Below are positions 54,807 through 63,420 of a DNA stretch of 64,000 nt, piece by piece; the stretch's first letter is position 1, and every line of letters starts with the position of its first letter. The notes below the pieces were generated by a model. That model was not told where the DNA came from and did no database searches. It saw nothing but the letters and a program-made list of their open reading frames with translations. This DNA is from UBA685 sp049890215 (GTDB lineage: Bacteria > Pseudomonadota > Alphaproteobacteria > Puniceispirillales > Puniceispirillaceae), in contig JBMHBX010000049.1 in assembly GCA_049890215.1 (NCBI GenBank), positions 62,001-126,000 on the forward strand, given 5' to 3'. A program made the translations under genes and the position numbers.

Positions 54807-56906
54807 ATGCATCTAAGCCGCCCGGCGTCTTTATTTCCTTTATTTGCAAGCGTCACAAGCTTGCCGGGAATAGGTGCACGCCTGGCAAGCATCATGGAAA
54901 AACGCATTGGCACAACCGTCCTTGATTTATTGCGCCATAGTCCGGTCGGCCTGACAGACAGGCGGGCACGTCCTGCTTTATCAGATATTATCTCAGGTCA
55001 GCTTGTCACAGTGGACGTGATTATCATCAAACATGATATTCCGCCGCGCCATATAACGCGCCCCTCACGTATCTTTGCTGAAAATGAGAGCGGCACATTA
55101 GAAATTGTCTTTTTCAAAGCAGATGCCAATTTTCTGCAACGCACATTGCCCATTGGTGAAAGACGCCTGATTTCCGGCACCGCGGATATTTTTCAAGGGC
55201 GTGTGCAGATGGCACATCCTGATTATATTCTGTCGCCTGCAGATAGCGCGCAATTGCCCCTTCTTGAGCCTATCTACCCTCTGACCGCTGGTCTGAAGGC
55301 AAAAACACTGCGCAAAGCCATACAAGCGGCACTTCCTAAAATTGCACCTCAGGATGATTGGATAGATGACACGCTCAAAAGGCAAAAGGCCTGGCCTTGC
55401 TTTGATGAAGCGATGGCGAAATTACATTCACCGCAAACAGAGCAGGATCTTCTGGCAAACCACCCCGCAAGAGAGCGTTTGGCCTTTGATGAGTTATTGG
55501 CAAATCAGCTGGCACTGGCACTTATCCGCAAACAAACATCTCAACAGGTGACAGGCAAAGCCATTAATGGCAATGGCGCACTTCGCCAAAAGCTTATCTC
55601 TGATTTACCCTTTTCTCTCACAGGCGCTCAAAGCCGTGTTCTGGAGGAAATTTATCAGGATCAGCGTTCAGTTAATCGAATGCTAAGGCTCATCCAAGGT
55701 GATGTTGGCTCAGGCAAGACGATGGTTGCCTTGCTTGCGATGCTTCATGCAATAGAATGTGGCAAGCAAGCGGTGCTTCTTGCGCCTACTGAGATTCTGG
55801 CAAAACAGCATTTTCATAATATTGCCACACAGCTCGCTGATTTTGATATAGACGTTGATCTTCTGGTGGGCGGCGCCAGAACAAAGGCAAAGATGAAGAC
55901 TTTAGAAGCCATTCAGTCCGGCAAAACGTCAATTGTGATAGGCACGCACGCTCTTTTAACAGATGATGTTGTCTTTGAAGACCTTGGGCTGGCAGTTGTC
56001 GATGAACAGCACCGATTTGGCGTCAAACAAAGGATGACCTTGAGCGCCAAAGGCAATGGGTGTGATGTCCTTGTTATGACCGCAACCCCTATTCCAAGAA
56101 CATTGTCCATGACAGCCTATGGTGATCTGCAATCAAGTATTATTGATGAAAAACCACCGGGGCGCAAAGAGATTGACACGGCTATCATCTCTCTGGAACG
56201 TCTGTCTGATATTGTTGGCAAATTGCGTCAGCGATTACATAAAGATTGCCGTGCTTATTGGATTTGCCCTCTTGTCGAAGAAAGTGACAAATCAGATATT
56301 ACAGCCGCTGAAGAACGCTATTCTGTGCTCAAAACACTGTTGCCAGACTCAAATCCTTTATTACTTCATGGCAGGATGAAAGCAGACGAAAAAGAAGCTG
56401 TGATGGCGCAATTTCAGGACGGCACCTGCCAATTACTGGTTGCAACGACTGTGATTGAAGTTGGCGTGGATGTGCCAGAGGCCACCATCATGATTATTGA
56501 GCATGCAGAACGATTTGGACTAGCACAGCTTCATCAGTTACGTGGCCGAGTCGGCAGAGGCAGTGCGCAATCTGCCTGCCTTCTGGCTTATCAGGCACCT
56601 CTTAGCGAGATTGCCAAGGCAAGATTGCAAATTATGCGCGAATCTAATGACGGATTTCGCCTCGCTGAAGAAGATTTGCGTTTGCGAGGGCCAGGTGAGA
56701 TATTGGGGCAAAGGCAGTCAGGCATGCCAGAATTTGCGCTTGTAGATTTAGCGGCGCATAGCGAGCTTATCTCACTTGCCAGATCTGAGGCAGAAAAAAT
56801 TGTGTCAGCCAACCCAGATTTGGCAGGAAAGCAAGCTGAGGCTTACCGCACATTATTAAGCTTGTTTGAGCGTGATAATGCGATCAAATTTCTGAATTCA
56901 GGCTAG
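54807..56906 (+). CDS. recG: ATP-dependent DNA helicase RecG
   Basis: Branch-migration helicase of 699 residues that remodels stalled forks and Holliday junctions. An N-terminal wedge domain (TSLPGIGARLASIMEKRIG, then an OB-fold) precedes the helicase core. The core holds Walker A GDVGSGKTMVAL, LAVVDEQHRFGV (DEQH box), TATPIPRTLSMT and QLRGRVGRGSAQSACLL, and the C-terminal DGFRLAEEDLRLRGPGEILG is RecG-specific. It is divergent from sdhE and its stop overlaps the convergent DUF502 gene by 4 bases. Confidence 0.97.
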   Translation: MHLSRPASLFPLFASVTSLPGIGARLASIMEKRIGTTVLDLLRHSPVGLTDRRARPALSDIISGQLVTVDVIIIKHDIPPRHITRPSRIFAENESGTLEIVFFKADANFLQRTLPIGERRLISGTADIFQGRVQMAHPDYILSPADSAQLPLLEPIYPLTAGLKAKTLRKAIQAALPKIAPQDDWIDDTLKRQKAWPCFDEAMAKLHSPQTEQDLLANHPARERLAFDELLANQLALALIRKQTSQQVTGKAINGNGALRQKLISDLPFSLTGAQSRVLEEIYQDQRSVNRMLRLIQGDVGSGKTMVALLAMLHAIECGKQAVLLAPTEILAKQHFHNIATQLADFDIDVDLLVGGARTKAKMKTLEAIQSGKTSIVIGTHALLTDDVVFEDLGLAVVDEQHRFGVKQRMTLSAKGNGCDVLVMTATPIPRTLSMTAYGDLQSSIIDEKPPGRKEIDTAIISLERLSDIVGKLRQRLHKDCRAYWICPLVEESDKSDITAAEERYSVLKTLLPDSNPLLLHGRMKADEKEAVMAQFQDGTCQLLVATTVIEVGVDVPEATIMIIEHAERFGLAQLHQLRGRVGRGSAQSACLLAYQAPLSEIAKARLQIMRESNDGFRLAEEDLRLRGPGEILGQRQSGMPEFALVDLAAHSELISLARSEAEKIVSANPDLAGKQAEAYRTLLSLFERDNAIKFLNSG

Positions 56907-57574
56907 GCGTCTGACTTTACTTTCTTTGGCTTATGTTCTGGGGTTACAATACCGCCAGACACAACAAGGCGCACAGCTTCTTCAACTGTCATATCAAGGT
57001 AAGTCAGCTCTTCTTTGGGGCAAAACAGCAAAAACCCTGAGGTTGGGTTTGGTGTTGTTGGCACAAACACATTCACTGTTTCATCAGAAATCGCACCTTG
57101 CACCTCACCTTTTGTGCCTCCTGTGACAAACCCAATCACCCATAAATTCTTGCGCGGATATTCAACAAGAACAACATCACGGAACGCATCTGACTGCGAG
57201 GCAAGCACAGTTTCTAATATTTGCTTCACTGCGCCATAAATTTTGCCAATGATTGGCATACGATTAACAATGGCCTCACCTGTTCTGATGATCCACCTGC
57301 CAAAGAAACCGGCCGCTAATGCGCCTATTAATGTGATGGCAAGGCCGCCAATGATCAGCCCTACCCCCGGAATATTGGTGTAAAATGTATCTCGCAGATT
57401 TGGTGGTAAAAGCTCTGTAACCCACCCATCAATAATATCAACAAACAACCATGTGATATAGACAGTCAATAAAATTGGCGCTGTAACAAGCAGGCCTGTT
57501 AGAAACCATCCCCGGATTCTTGCTAAAAAGGTTGGTTTGCTGATTGTATCGCTCTTTATTGGTTGCTCGCTCAT
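56903..57574 (-). CDS. DUF502 membrane protein
   Basis: A 223-residue inner-membrane protein. Two helices (about 22-45 and 72-96) are followed by a soluble C-terminal part with VEYPRKNLWVIGFVTG and VFVPTTPNPTSGFLLFCPKEEL, both hallmarks of DUF502. The function is unknown; plant relatives (LCV/COV-like) are membrane proteins. It converges on recG and is divergent from mazG across 150 bases. Confidence 0.9.
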   Translation of the reverse strand: MSEQPIKSDTISKPTFLARIRGWFLTGLLVTAPILLTVYITWLFVDIIDGWVTELLPPNLRDTFYTNIPGVGLIIGGLAITLIGALAAGFFGRWIIRTGEAIVNRMPIIGKIYGAVKQILETVLASQSDAFRDVVLVEYPRKNLWVIGFVTGGTKGEVQGAISDETVNVFVPTTPNPTSGFLLFCPKEELTYLDMTVEEAVRLVVSGGIVTPEHKPKKVKSDA

Positions 57575-57724
57575 ATCTTATTCTCATAATGATATTAGTT
57601 GATAGGCCCGATAAAAGACTATGCCTTTATTTCGCATATCAGACAAGTCATTAGATAAAGTGATGCGGGGCATAAAATGATACGGGGCAGGCCGCCTAAA
57701 CACATATCAGTATAAGGACAGCGA

Positions 57725-58540
57725 ATGTCAGATCATAAAGACCTCCATCACCAAGTTGAACGTATCTATAATATTATGAAGGATCTGCGTGACCCGCAAA
57801 CAGGATGCCCGTGGGATATTGAGCAGAATTTTGAGACGATCGCTCCTTACACAATAGAAGAAGCCTATGAAGTGTCTGATGCCATTTATCATGGTGACCG
57901 TGAAAAATTAGCAGATGAATTAGGCGACTTGCTTCTGCAAGTTGTGTTTCATGCACAAATGGCAGAAGAAGAAGGTAGCTTTACACTCGCAGATGTCGCC
58001 AGACGGATTTCAGATAAGATGATTAGGCGTCACCCTCATGTGTTTGGCAATGAGACTCGCACCGATGCTGAGAGCCAAACGCAAGCTTGGGAGGATATGA
58101 AAGCACAAGAACGCTCAGAGTCAGCCCCAGATGATAAAGCTGTGTCTGTTCTTGATGATATCGCTGTCACCCTGCCAGCCATGGTACGTGCTGCCAAATT
58201 ACAAAAAAGAGCGGCCAGAGTTGGCTTTGATTGGCCACATATGGCAGATGTCATCGAAAAAATGCGTGAAGAGACCGGCGAATTGTTAGAGGTGATGCAA
58301 AACACACCAAATGATATTAAACGCCTCGAAGATGAGGTGGGTGATATTTTATTTGTGGCCTCAAATATCGCGCGCAAAGCCGGAATTGACCCGGAAACAG
58401 CCTTGATGAGCTGCAATCGAAAGTTTGAGCAGCGTTTTCGATATGTAGAACAGGCGTTAAACGCACAAGGGCGCACAGTTCAACAAGCACATCTTGAGGA
58501 AATGGAAGCACTGTGGCAGGAGGCCAAAGCCACAAAATAA
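57725..58540 (+). CDS. mazG: Nucleoside triphosphate pyrophosphohydrolase MazG
   Basis: Hydrolyses (d)NTPs to monophosphates; a housekeeping enzyme linked to nucleotide-pool cleansing and stringent-response control. The 271-residue protein has the tandem MazG domains. The first shows LRDPQTGCPWDIEQNFETI, EEAYEVSDAI and DELGDLLLQVVFHAQMAEE (EExxE...ExxD pattern). The second shows REETGELLEVM and EDEVGDILFVASNIARK. Both metal-binding sets are present. It is convergent with the inositol-monophosphatase gene, with 2 bases between the stops. Confidence 0.94.
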   Translation: MSDHKDLHHQVERIYNIMKDLRDPQTGCPWDIEQNFETIAPYTIEEAYEVSDAIYHGDREKLADELGDLLLQVVFHAQMAEEEGSFTLADVARRISDKMIRRHPHVFGNETRTDAESQTQAWEDMKAQERSESAPDDKAVSVLDDIAVTLPAMVRAAKLQKRAARVGFDWPHMADVIEKMREETGELLEVMQNTPNDIKRLEDEVGDILFVASNIARKAGIDPETALMSCNRKFEQRFRYVEQALNAQGRTVQQAHLEEMEALWQEAKATK

Positions 58541-58542
58541 GT

Positions 58543-59433
58543 CTAAGATGGCTTCTGCGCCTGCTCTGGCCAGATATGAGTGGCCAGGGCGTACCAGCTC
58601 TCTTCATCAGGAGCGATTAATATCGCATCATCCCTTAAAGGGGAAAATCTATGTGCATGAGGAAGGCTTAATGATAAGGCACCAGATTCACGCGCAATCA
58701 GATCAACGGGTGTATGATCCCACGCAGTCGTCTTTGAGTGCATCAAATAATCATGTTCACCTAGCGCGATTAAGACTGCCTCACAACCAGCGCTGCCAAT
58801 AAGGCGGCGTTTTGTGAGAGCACGCAATTGGTTTCTAACAGCCTCTCGCCTTTGACCAGACAACCCCTTAATGCCACCTGTCCCGATCATATCTGTCAGC
58901 GATTTACGCATGAAATGACGGCTGACAGGCTCCCAGTCTGTTATGTTGTGATCATCATCAAGTATCATGTGATAGGCGCCCTCGCCCGATATCGCCACTG
59001 TAATATCGCCATCAATTGGCCGATATACCCAAGCAATAAGAGGCTCGCCATGATCAATTAACGAGATCATCGAACAAAAATGAGGTGAGCCATCCACAAA
59101 ATTACGGGTGCCATCTATCGGATCGATAACAAAGGCAAGATTTTGGCCAATTTTTCCTGCCAGCTTTGGATCATCAGAAATGCTTTCCTCACCAACTGTA
59201 AACACACCATCTAAGCATTTATTCAGGCGCGGTATTAACCAAAATTCAGCCTCTCTGTCTGCAATGGTCACATAATCAGTATCAGCGGTTTTTGTGGCAA
59301 TATCATCAGCCGACAGATTCTGATATCTTGGCATAATGATCTCAACACTTGCCTGAATCATTAATTGCGCAACAGTGTCTATTAGTCCCTGTTCTGCTAC
59401 TTCTTGTTCATCTGTTTCTTGTGCTGATATCAT
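58543..59433 (-). CDS. Inositol-monophosphatase family protein
   Basis: Mg-dependent sugar/nucleotide phosphatase of 296 residues. The metal-binding motifs are GEES (81-84), DPIDGTRNFVDG (from 104) and the C-terminal TAWDHTPVDLIARESG. The family includes inositol phosphatase, histidinol phosphatase (HisN) and CysQ; motifs do not separate them here. It lies 11 bases after hfq in the ntrYX-trkA-dat-hfq row, where hflX usually sits. Confidence 0.88.
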   Translation of the reverse strand: MISAQETDEQEVAEQGLIDTVAQLMIQASVEIIMPRYQNLSADDIATKTADTDYVTIADREAEFWLIPRLNKCLDGVFTVGEESISDDPKLAGKIGQNLAFVIDPIDGTRNFVDGSPHFCSMISLIDHGEPLIAWVYRPIDGDITVAISGEGAYHMILDDDHNITDWEPVSRHFMRKSLTDMIGTGGIKGLSGQRREAVRNQLRALTKRRLIGSAGCEAVLIALGEHDYLMHSKTTAWDHTPVDLIARESGALSLSLPHAHRFSPLRDDAILIAPDEESWYALATHIWPEQAQKPS

Positions 59434-59444
59434 GTTGCTGGCAA

Positions 59445-59681
59445 TTACGACTCAGAAGACAAATCAGACATATCAACAAAATTGACTGGCATAATTGTTG
59501 AAATCGCATGCTTATAGACAAGCTGAATATGGCTGTCACGCTTTAGCAGCATAGAATAATTATCGAACCATGTAATGATACCTTGTAATTTCACACCATT
59601 CATTAAAAAGACAGTGACAGGTTCATGCTGTTTGCGCATTTGGTTCAAAAATACGTCTTGTAAATTCTGCTGTTTTTCCAT
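59445..59681 (-). CDS. hfq: RNA chaperone Hfq
   Basis: Hexameric Sm-like protein that pairs small RNAs with mRNAs. The 78-residue sequence has the Sm1 motif (NLQDVFLNQMRKQHEPVTVFLMNG split across two strands) and the Sm2 motif YKHAISTIMP. The C-terminal tail is short, as in Alphaproteobacteria. It lies 29 bases after dat. Hfq in this position, downstream of ntrYX and trkA, is standard. Confidence 0.97.
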   Translation of the reverse strand: MEKQQNLQDVFLNQMRKQHEPVTVFLMNGVKLQGIITWFDNYSMLLKRDSHIQLVYKHAISTIMPVNFVDMSDLSSES

Positions 59682-59710
59682 GATGGTGCCTTTTTTTAAT
59701 CACAATAACG

Positions 59711-60562
59711 CTAGTGGGATGAGGTGACATCTTCAATATAAGCCAGACGCAGCCTTTTGGCTACCTGGCCTGCCTTTCCATCATGTATCAGGTCGCCATC
59801 AATCGATCCAATCGCTGTGACATGAGATGACGCACTTGTCAGAAATGCTTCTGCCGCTTGTTTTGCTTCTTCTATTGTAAAGGCGCGCTCTTCTATTGAA
59901 AGCTGTAATTCCTGCGCAACTGCCATCACTGTGCGCCTTGTGATACCATTCAAAATATCATGTGTAGGCGGACGTGTGACCAATGTGCCGTTTTGCGTGA
60001 CAATCCACGCATTTGAGCTTGAGCCCTCAGTGATAAATCCATCTCTATCTATCATCAGCGCTTCATAGGCACCTGCTTCATATGCCTTTTGTTTTGCAAG
60101 GCAATTAGGCAAAAGCTGGATGGTTTTGATATCGCGCCTGTCCCACCTCTCATCACTGGTCGATATAACAGGTACGGCAGCGACTTCTGAGGGCACTTTT
60201 GTCATCGTGTTTTTTGCTGTTACAACCAAGGACGGTTTAAGAGCCTGTGACCATTTATGATCGCGCCGTGCGACTCCTCTTGTAATTTGCAGATACACAA
60301 GACCTGTTCTGACATTATTTAATCTGATAATGCGCGCCATGATCATCTGCAATACGCTACGCTCTAGCGGCATGCTCATTGACAATTCTGATAAAGAACG
60401 CTCTAGCCTGTCCAAATGTGCGTCTTCATCTGCTAAATGGCCATCTATGATATAGACGACTTCATAAACACCATCGCCAAACTGATAGCCCCTGTCATCA
60501 ATGGAGACTGCCGCTTCATGATGCGGAATATAAGACCCATTTACATAGGCAATACGTGACAT
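59711..60562 (-). CDS. dat: D-amino-acid aminotransferase
   Basis: Class IV PLP aminotransferase of 283 residues that interconverts D-amino acids and 2-oxo acids, for example D-Ala and D-Glu for the cell wall. Seen: AAVSIDDRGYQFGDGVYEVVYI, LVYLQITRGVARRDH, the catalytic lysine in LLPNCLAKQKAYEAGAYEALMID, EGSSSNAWIV and THDILNGITRRTV. These fit Dat better than branched-chain aminotransferase (IlvE). It lies between trkA and hfq in the same row, as in related genomes. Confidence 0.92.
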   Translation of the reverse strand: MSRIAYVNGSYIPHHEAAVSIDDRGYQFGDGVYEVVYIIDGHLADEDAHLDRLERSLSELSMSMPLERSVLQMIMARIIRLNNVRTGLVYLQITRGVARRDHKWSQALKPSLVVTAKNTMTKVPSEVAAVPVISTSDERWDRRDIKTIQLLPNCLAKQKAYEAGAYEALMIDRDGFITEGSSSNAWIVTQNGTLVTRPPTHDILNGITRRTVMAVAQELQLSIEERAFTIEEAKQAAEAFLTSASSHVTAIGSIDGDLIHDGKAGQVAKRLRLAYIEDVTSSH

Positions 60563-60611
60563 GTGAACCTCATCTATGACGTTTTTCGTGTTATGACCTT
60601 ATCTGAGATAA

Positions 60612-61982
60612 TTAAAAATCAGCTGATAATAGTTTTTCTGCTTTGGCAGCTCTGCCCTGTTTTGCAAATAATATGACCAAATCATTGGCTTCGATAACCG
60701 TCTCACCTCGTGCTGCAATCACAGCGCCCCTTCGAATAATGGCACCAAAGGCAAGACCTTTTGGTATTTTTGCACCGCGCAATGTCTGGCCAACAAGATC
60801 TGAATGAGGCGATATCTCTGCCTCTAACACTTCTCCATGCCCTTCCAGAACAGAATGCACATCACGAATCCTGCCTCGTCTGACATGTTCTAAGATAGAT
60901 GAAACTGTGATTTGCGGCGGGTTTACCACGGCATCAATGCCCAAAGTAGACATCAAAGGCACGAAAGCAGGATTATTAACAAGTGCCACTGTGTGCCCTG
61001 CCCCCATTCTTTTGGCAAGCAACGCAGAAAGCATATTCACTTCATCATCATTAGAGACTGATAAAAATGTGCCTGTTGTTGCAACACCAGCCTCTTCAAG
61101 AATATCGGCATCAAGCGTATCGCCACAAACAACTGAGCTGTCTGTTAATTGCTGAGCGATATTATGCGCCTGGGCTTTATCAATCTCAATAATGGTTGCT
61201 GTAGCATTATGTTTATTCTGAGAAATCTTTTGTGCAAGCAAAACGCCAATATTACCGCCACCGGCAATGACCGCACTTGCAGCTTCAGTCTCATTATGCC
61301 CAAAGGCTGCCATGCATCTTTGGGTATGTTCAGCATCGCAGACAAAATAGACTTTATCACCTTCTTCAAGCTCGTCACGCCCGTCACGCGGCACGATGAC
61401 TGTGGTGCCTCTGACAATGGCGATAATCGTCATAGATAATTCCGGAAATAAAGACGTCAGATGACGCAGAGGTGTCGATAGGATTGGACAATTGGATTTT
61501 GCCAGCACACCAATTAGGCGCGCTTTGCCATCTGCCATATCTTTGACATCAAAAGCCCCTGGCAGGCGCAATTGTCGCTCCACCGCAGATGACACCTCTT
61601 CTTCTGGTGAAATAATATGGTCAATTGGCATATGATCAGAGCCATAGAGATCGCGAAATTCAGGATTTAAATAAGCCCATGAGCGGATACGTGCAATGCG
61701 CGTGGGGGTGCGAAAAATCGTATGGGCAACCTGTGTTGCGACCATATTTATCTCGTCTGATTCTGTAACAGCGATCAATAATTGGGCATCACTAAGGCCA
61801 GCATCTGCCAAAACGTCCGGATGGGAGGCCACACCAACAACACCACGCACATCTGCATGTTCAACGACACGCTGAATTTTTTCTTCACTGGCATCAATAA
61901 CCGTCACGTCATTTTGTTCTGCCGCAAGGTGAGACGCAATCGCGCTGCCTACAAGGCCGGCTCCACAAATTACAATTCTCAT
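60612..61982 (-). CDS. trkA: Trk potassium transport NAD-binding regulator
   Basis: Cytoplasmic gating subunit of the TrkH/TrkG potassium channel. The 456-residue protein has two RCK_N plus RCK_C repeats. The first dinucleotide motif is GAGLVGSAIASHLA near residue 7; the second is AGGGNIGVLLAQK near residue 240. C-terminal TrkA_C domains are visible (LRGAKIPKGLAFGAIIRRGAVI). No trkH is in the window. It lies 67 bases after ntrX, as in many Alphaproteobacteria. Confidence 0.95.
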   Translation of the reverse strand: MRIVICGAGLVGSAIASHLAAEQNDVTVIDASEEKIQRVVEHADVRGVVGVASHPDVLADAGLSDAQLLIAVTESDEINMVATQVAHTIFRTPTRIARIRSWAYLNPEFRDLYGSDHMPIDHIISPEEEVSSAVERQLRLPGAFDVKDMADGKARLIGVLAKSNCPILSTPLRHLTSLFPELSMTIIAIVRGTTVIVPRDGRDELEEGDKVYFVCDAEHTQRCMAAFGHNETEAASAVIAGGGNIGVLLAQKISQNKHNATATIIEIDKAQAHNIAQQLTDSSVVCGDTLDADILEEAGVATTGTFLSVSNDDEVNMLSALLAKRMGAGHTVALVNNPAFVPLMSTLGIDAVVNPPQITVSSILEHVRRGRIRDVHSVLEGHGEVLEAEISPHSDLVGQTLRGAKIPKGLAFGAIIRRGAVIAARGETVIEANDLVILFAKQGRAAKAEKLLSADF

Positions 61983-62049
61983 AACTTATCCTCAATTATC
62001 GCCAGATCTGAGCGCATTTCATAATAAGCGCCAATATCCGGCCTTTACT

Positions 62050-63420
62050 TTACTGAATATGTAACGACTTTAGCTTTCGATGCAAAGCTGAACGTTCCAT
62101 TCCAATGGCTTTTGCCACTTTTGATATATTACCGTCAAAACGATTTAATTGCTCATTAAGATATCTTGCTTCAAACACTTCACGCGCTTCGCGCAAAGGC
62201 AAAGCGTAAATATCTCCAGATAAATCAGCAGATGGTGATGGTCTGTCTAAGAGCAAGTCTGACGGCAAATCAGCTATGGTCAATACATCATCTTCTTTTT
62301 CAGAGGCAAGTATCAGTAATGATTCCATTACATTACGCATTTGCCGCACAGAGCCCGGCCAATTATAGGCCCGAAATGCGCTTAAGACATCATCCCCTAA
62401 TTTAAGAGGTGCACGCCCAAATTGCAAAGCGCTTATCTTCATGAAATATTTGGCCAATAGCGGAATATCTTCACGGCGCTCTGCAAGCGATGGAATAGGC
62501 AATGAGACAACGCCAAGGCGGTAATATAAATCCTCGCGCAAACGCCCCTCTTCTATGGCCAGTGGTAAATCCTGAGATGAGGCCGAGATAATTCTGACAT
62601 TTACCTGAACTTCGCTTGCCCCTCCAACGCGGCGAAATTTTTGTTCTGCCACAGCACGAACCAATTTTGCTTGCGTATGGATTGGCAAATCACAAAGCTC
62701 ATCAAAATACAAAGTGCCAAGATGCGCCTGCTCAAACAGACCTACGACACGGCGCCCATCTTGAATTGATTCTGAACCAAATAACTCAAGATCTGCTTTT
62801 TCATTGGTTAATTTGGCGCAATTTGCCACCACAAATTTATGTGTCGCTCTTTCAGAATTATCATGTATCTTTCGCGCAACAAGCTCTTTTCCTGTCCCTG
62901 CGGCGCCCTGGATAAGCACCCGGGTAGCAGAGGTGGATAATTTATCAACAGCGGCTTTTACTGTTTTCATCGCCGCTGATTGCCCGATAAGCTCTAATTC
63001 AGAAAAATCTTGATTACGCGTTTTCAATTCACGGTTTTCACGTTCTAATTTTGCTGTTTGAATGGCGCGGTTCACGGTCAGTAGCAATCGCTCTGCTTTG
63101 AATGGTTTTTCAATAAAATCATAAGCGCCAACACGCAGCGCATGCACAGCTGTCTCGATCGTGCCATGACCTGAAATCATAATCACTGGCAAGTCTGGAT
63201 ATAAAGACCGGCACCAGGTCAGCAGCTCCAAGCCATCCATATCTGAATCACGCATCCAAATATCAAGAACAACACAGCTTGGCGGTCTCGAAACCAACAA
63301 ATCACGTGCATCTCTGGCATTTGCCGCCTCAACGGTCGTAAAGCCTTCATCTTCCAGGGTCAAACTGATAAGTGACCTGATATCGCGCTCATCATCGATG
63401 ATCAATATATCACCGCTCAT
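62050..63420 (-). CDS. ntrX: Nitrogen-regulation response regulator NtrX
   Basis: Response regulator of the NtrY-NtrX two-component system, linked to nitrogen, redox and envelope control. The 456 residues hold a receiver domain with phospho-acceptor Asp53 (CVVLDIWM), an AAA+ domain with Walker A GAAGTGKE (172-179) and Walker B TLYFDEL (236-242), and a C-terminal Fis-type helix-turn-helix (ISKVAKAIGMERSALHRKL). The GAFTGA loop that contacts sigma-54 is missing; the place between LELFGSE and GLFEQAH reads SIQDGRRVV. Such loss is known in some alphaproteobacterial NtrX proteins, suggesting sigma-54-independent action. Its start overlaps the ntrY stop by four bases (ATGA). Confidence 0.94.
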   Translation of the reverse strand: MSGDILIIDDERDIRSLISLTLEDEGFTTVEAANARDARDLLVSRPPSCVVLDIWMRDSDMDGLELLTWCRSLYPDLPVIMISGHGTIETAVHALRVGAYDFIEKPFKAERLLLTVNRAIQTAKLERENRELKTRNQDFSELELIGQSAAMKTVKAAVDKLSTSATRVLIQGAAGTGKELVARKIHDNSERATHKFVVANCAKLTNEKADLELFGSESIQDGRRVVGLFEQAHLGTLYFDELCDLPIHTQAKLVRAVAEQKFRRVGGASEVQVNVRIISASSQDLPLAIEEGRLREDLYYRLGVVSLPIPSLAERREDIPLLAKYFMKISALQFGRAPLKLGDDVLSAFRAYNWPGSVRQMRNVMESLLILASEKEDDVLTIADLPSDLLLDRPSPSADLSGDIYALPLREAREVFEARYLNEQLNRFDGNISKVAKAIGMERSALHRKLKSLHIQ

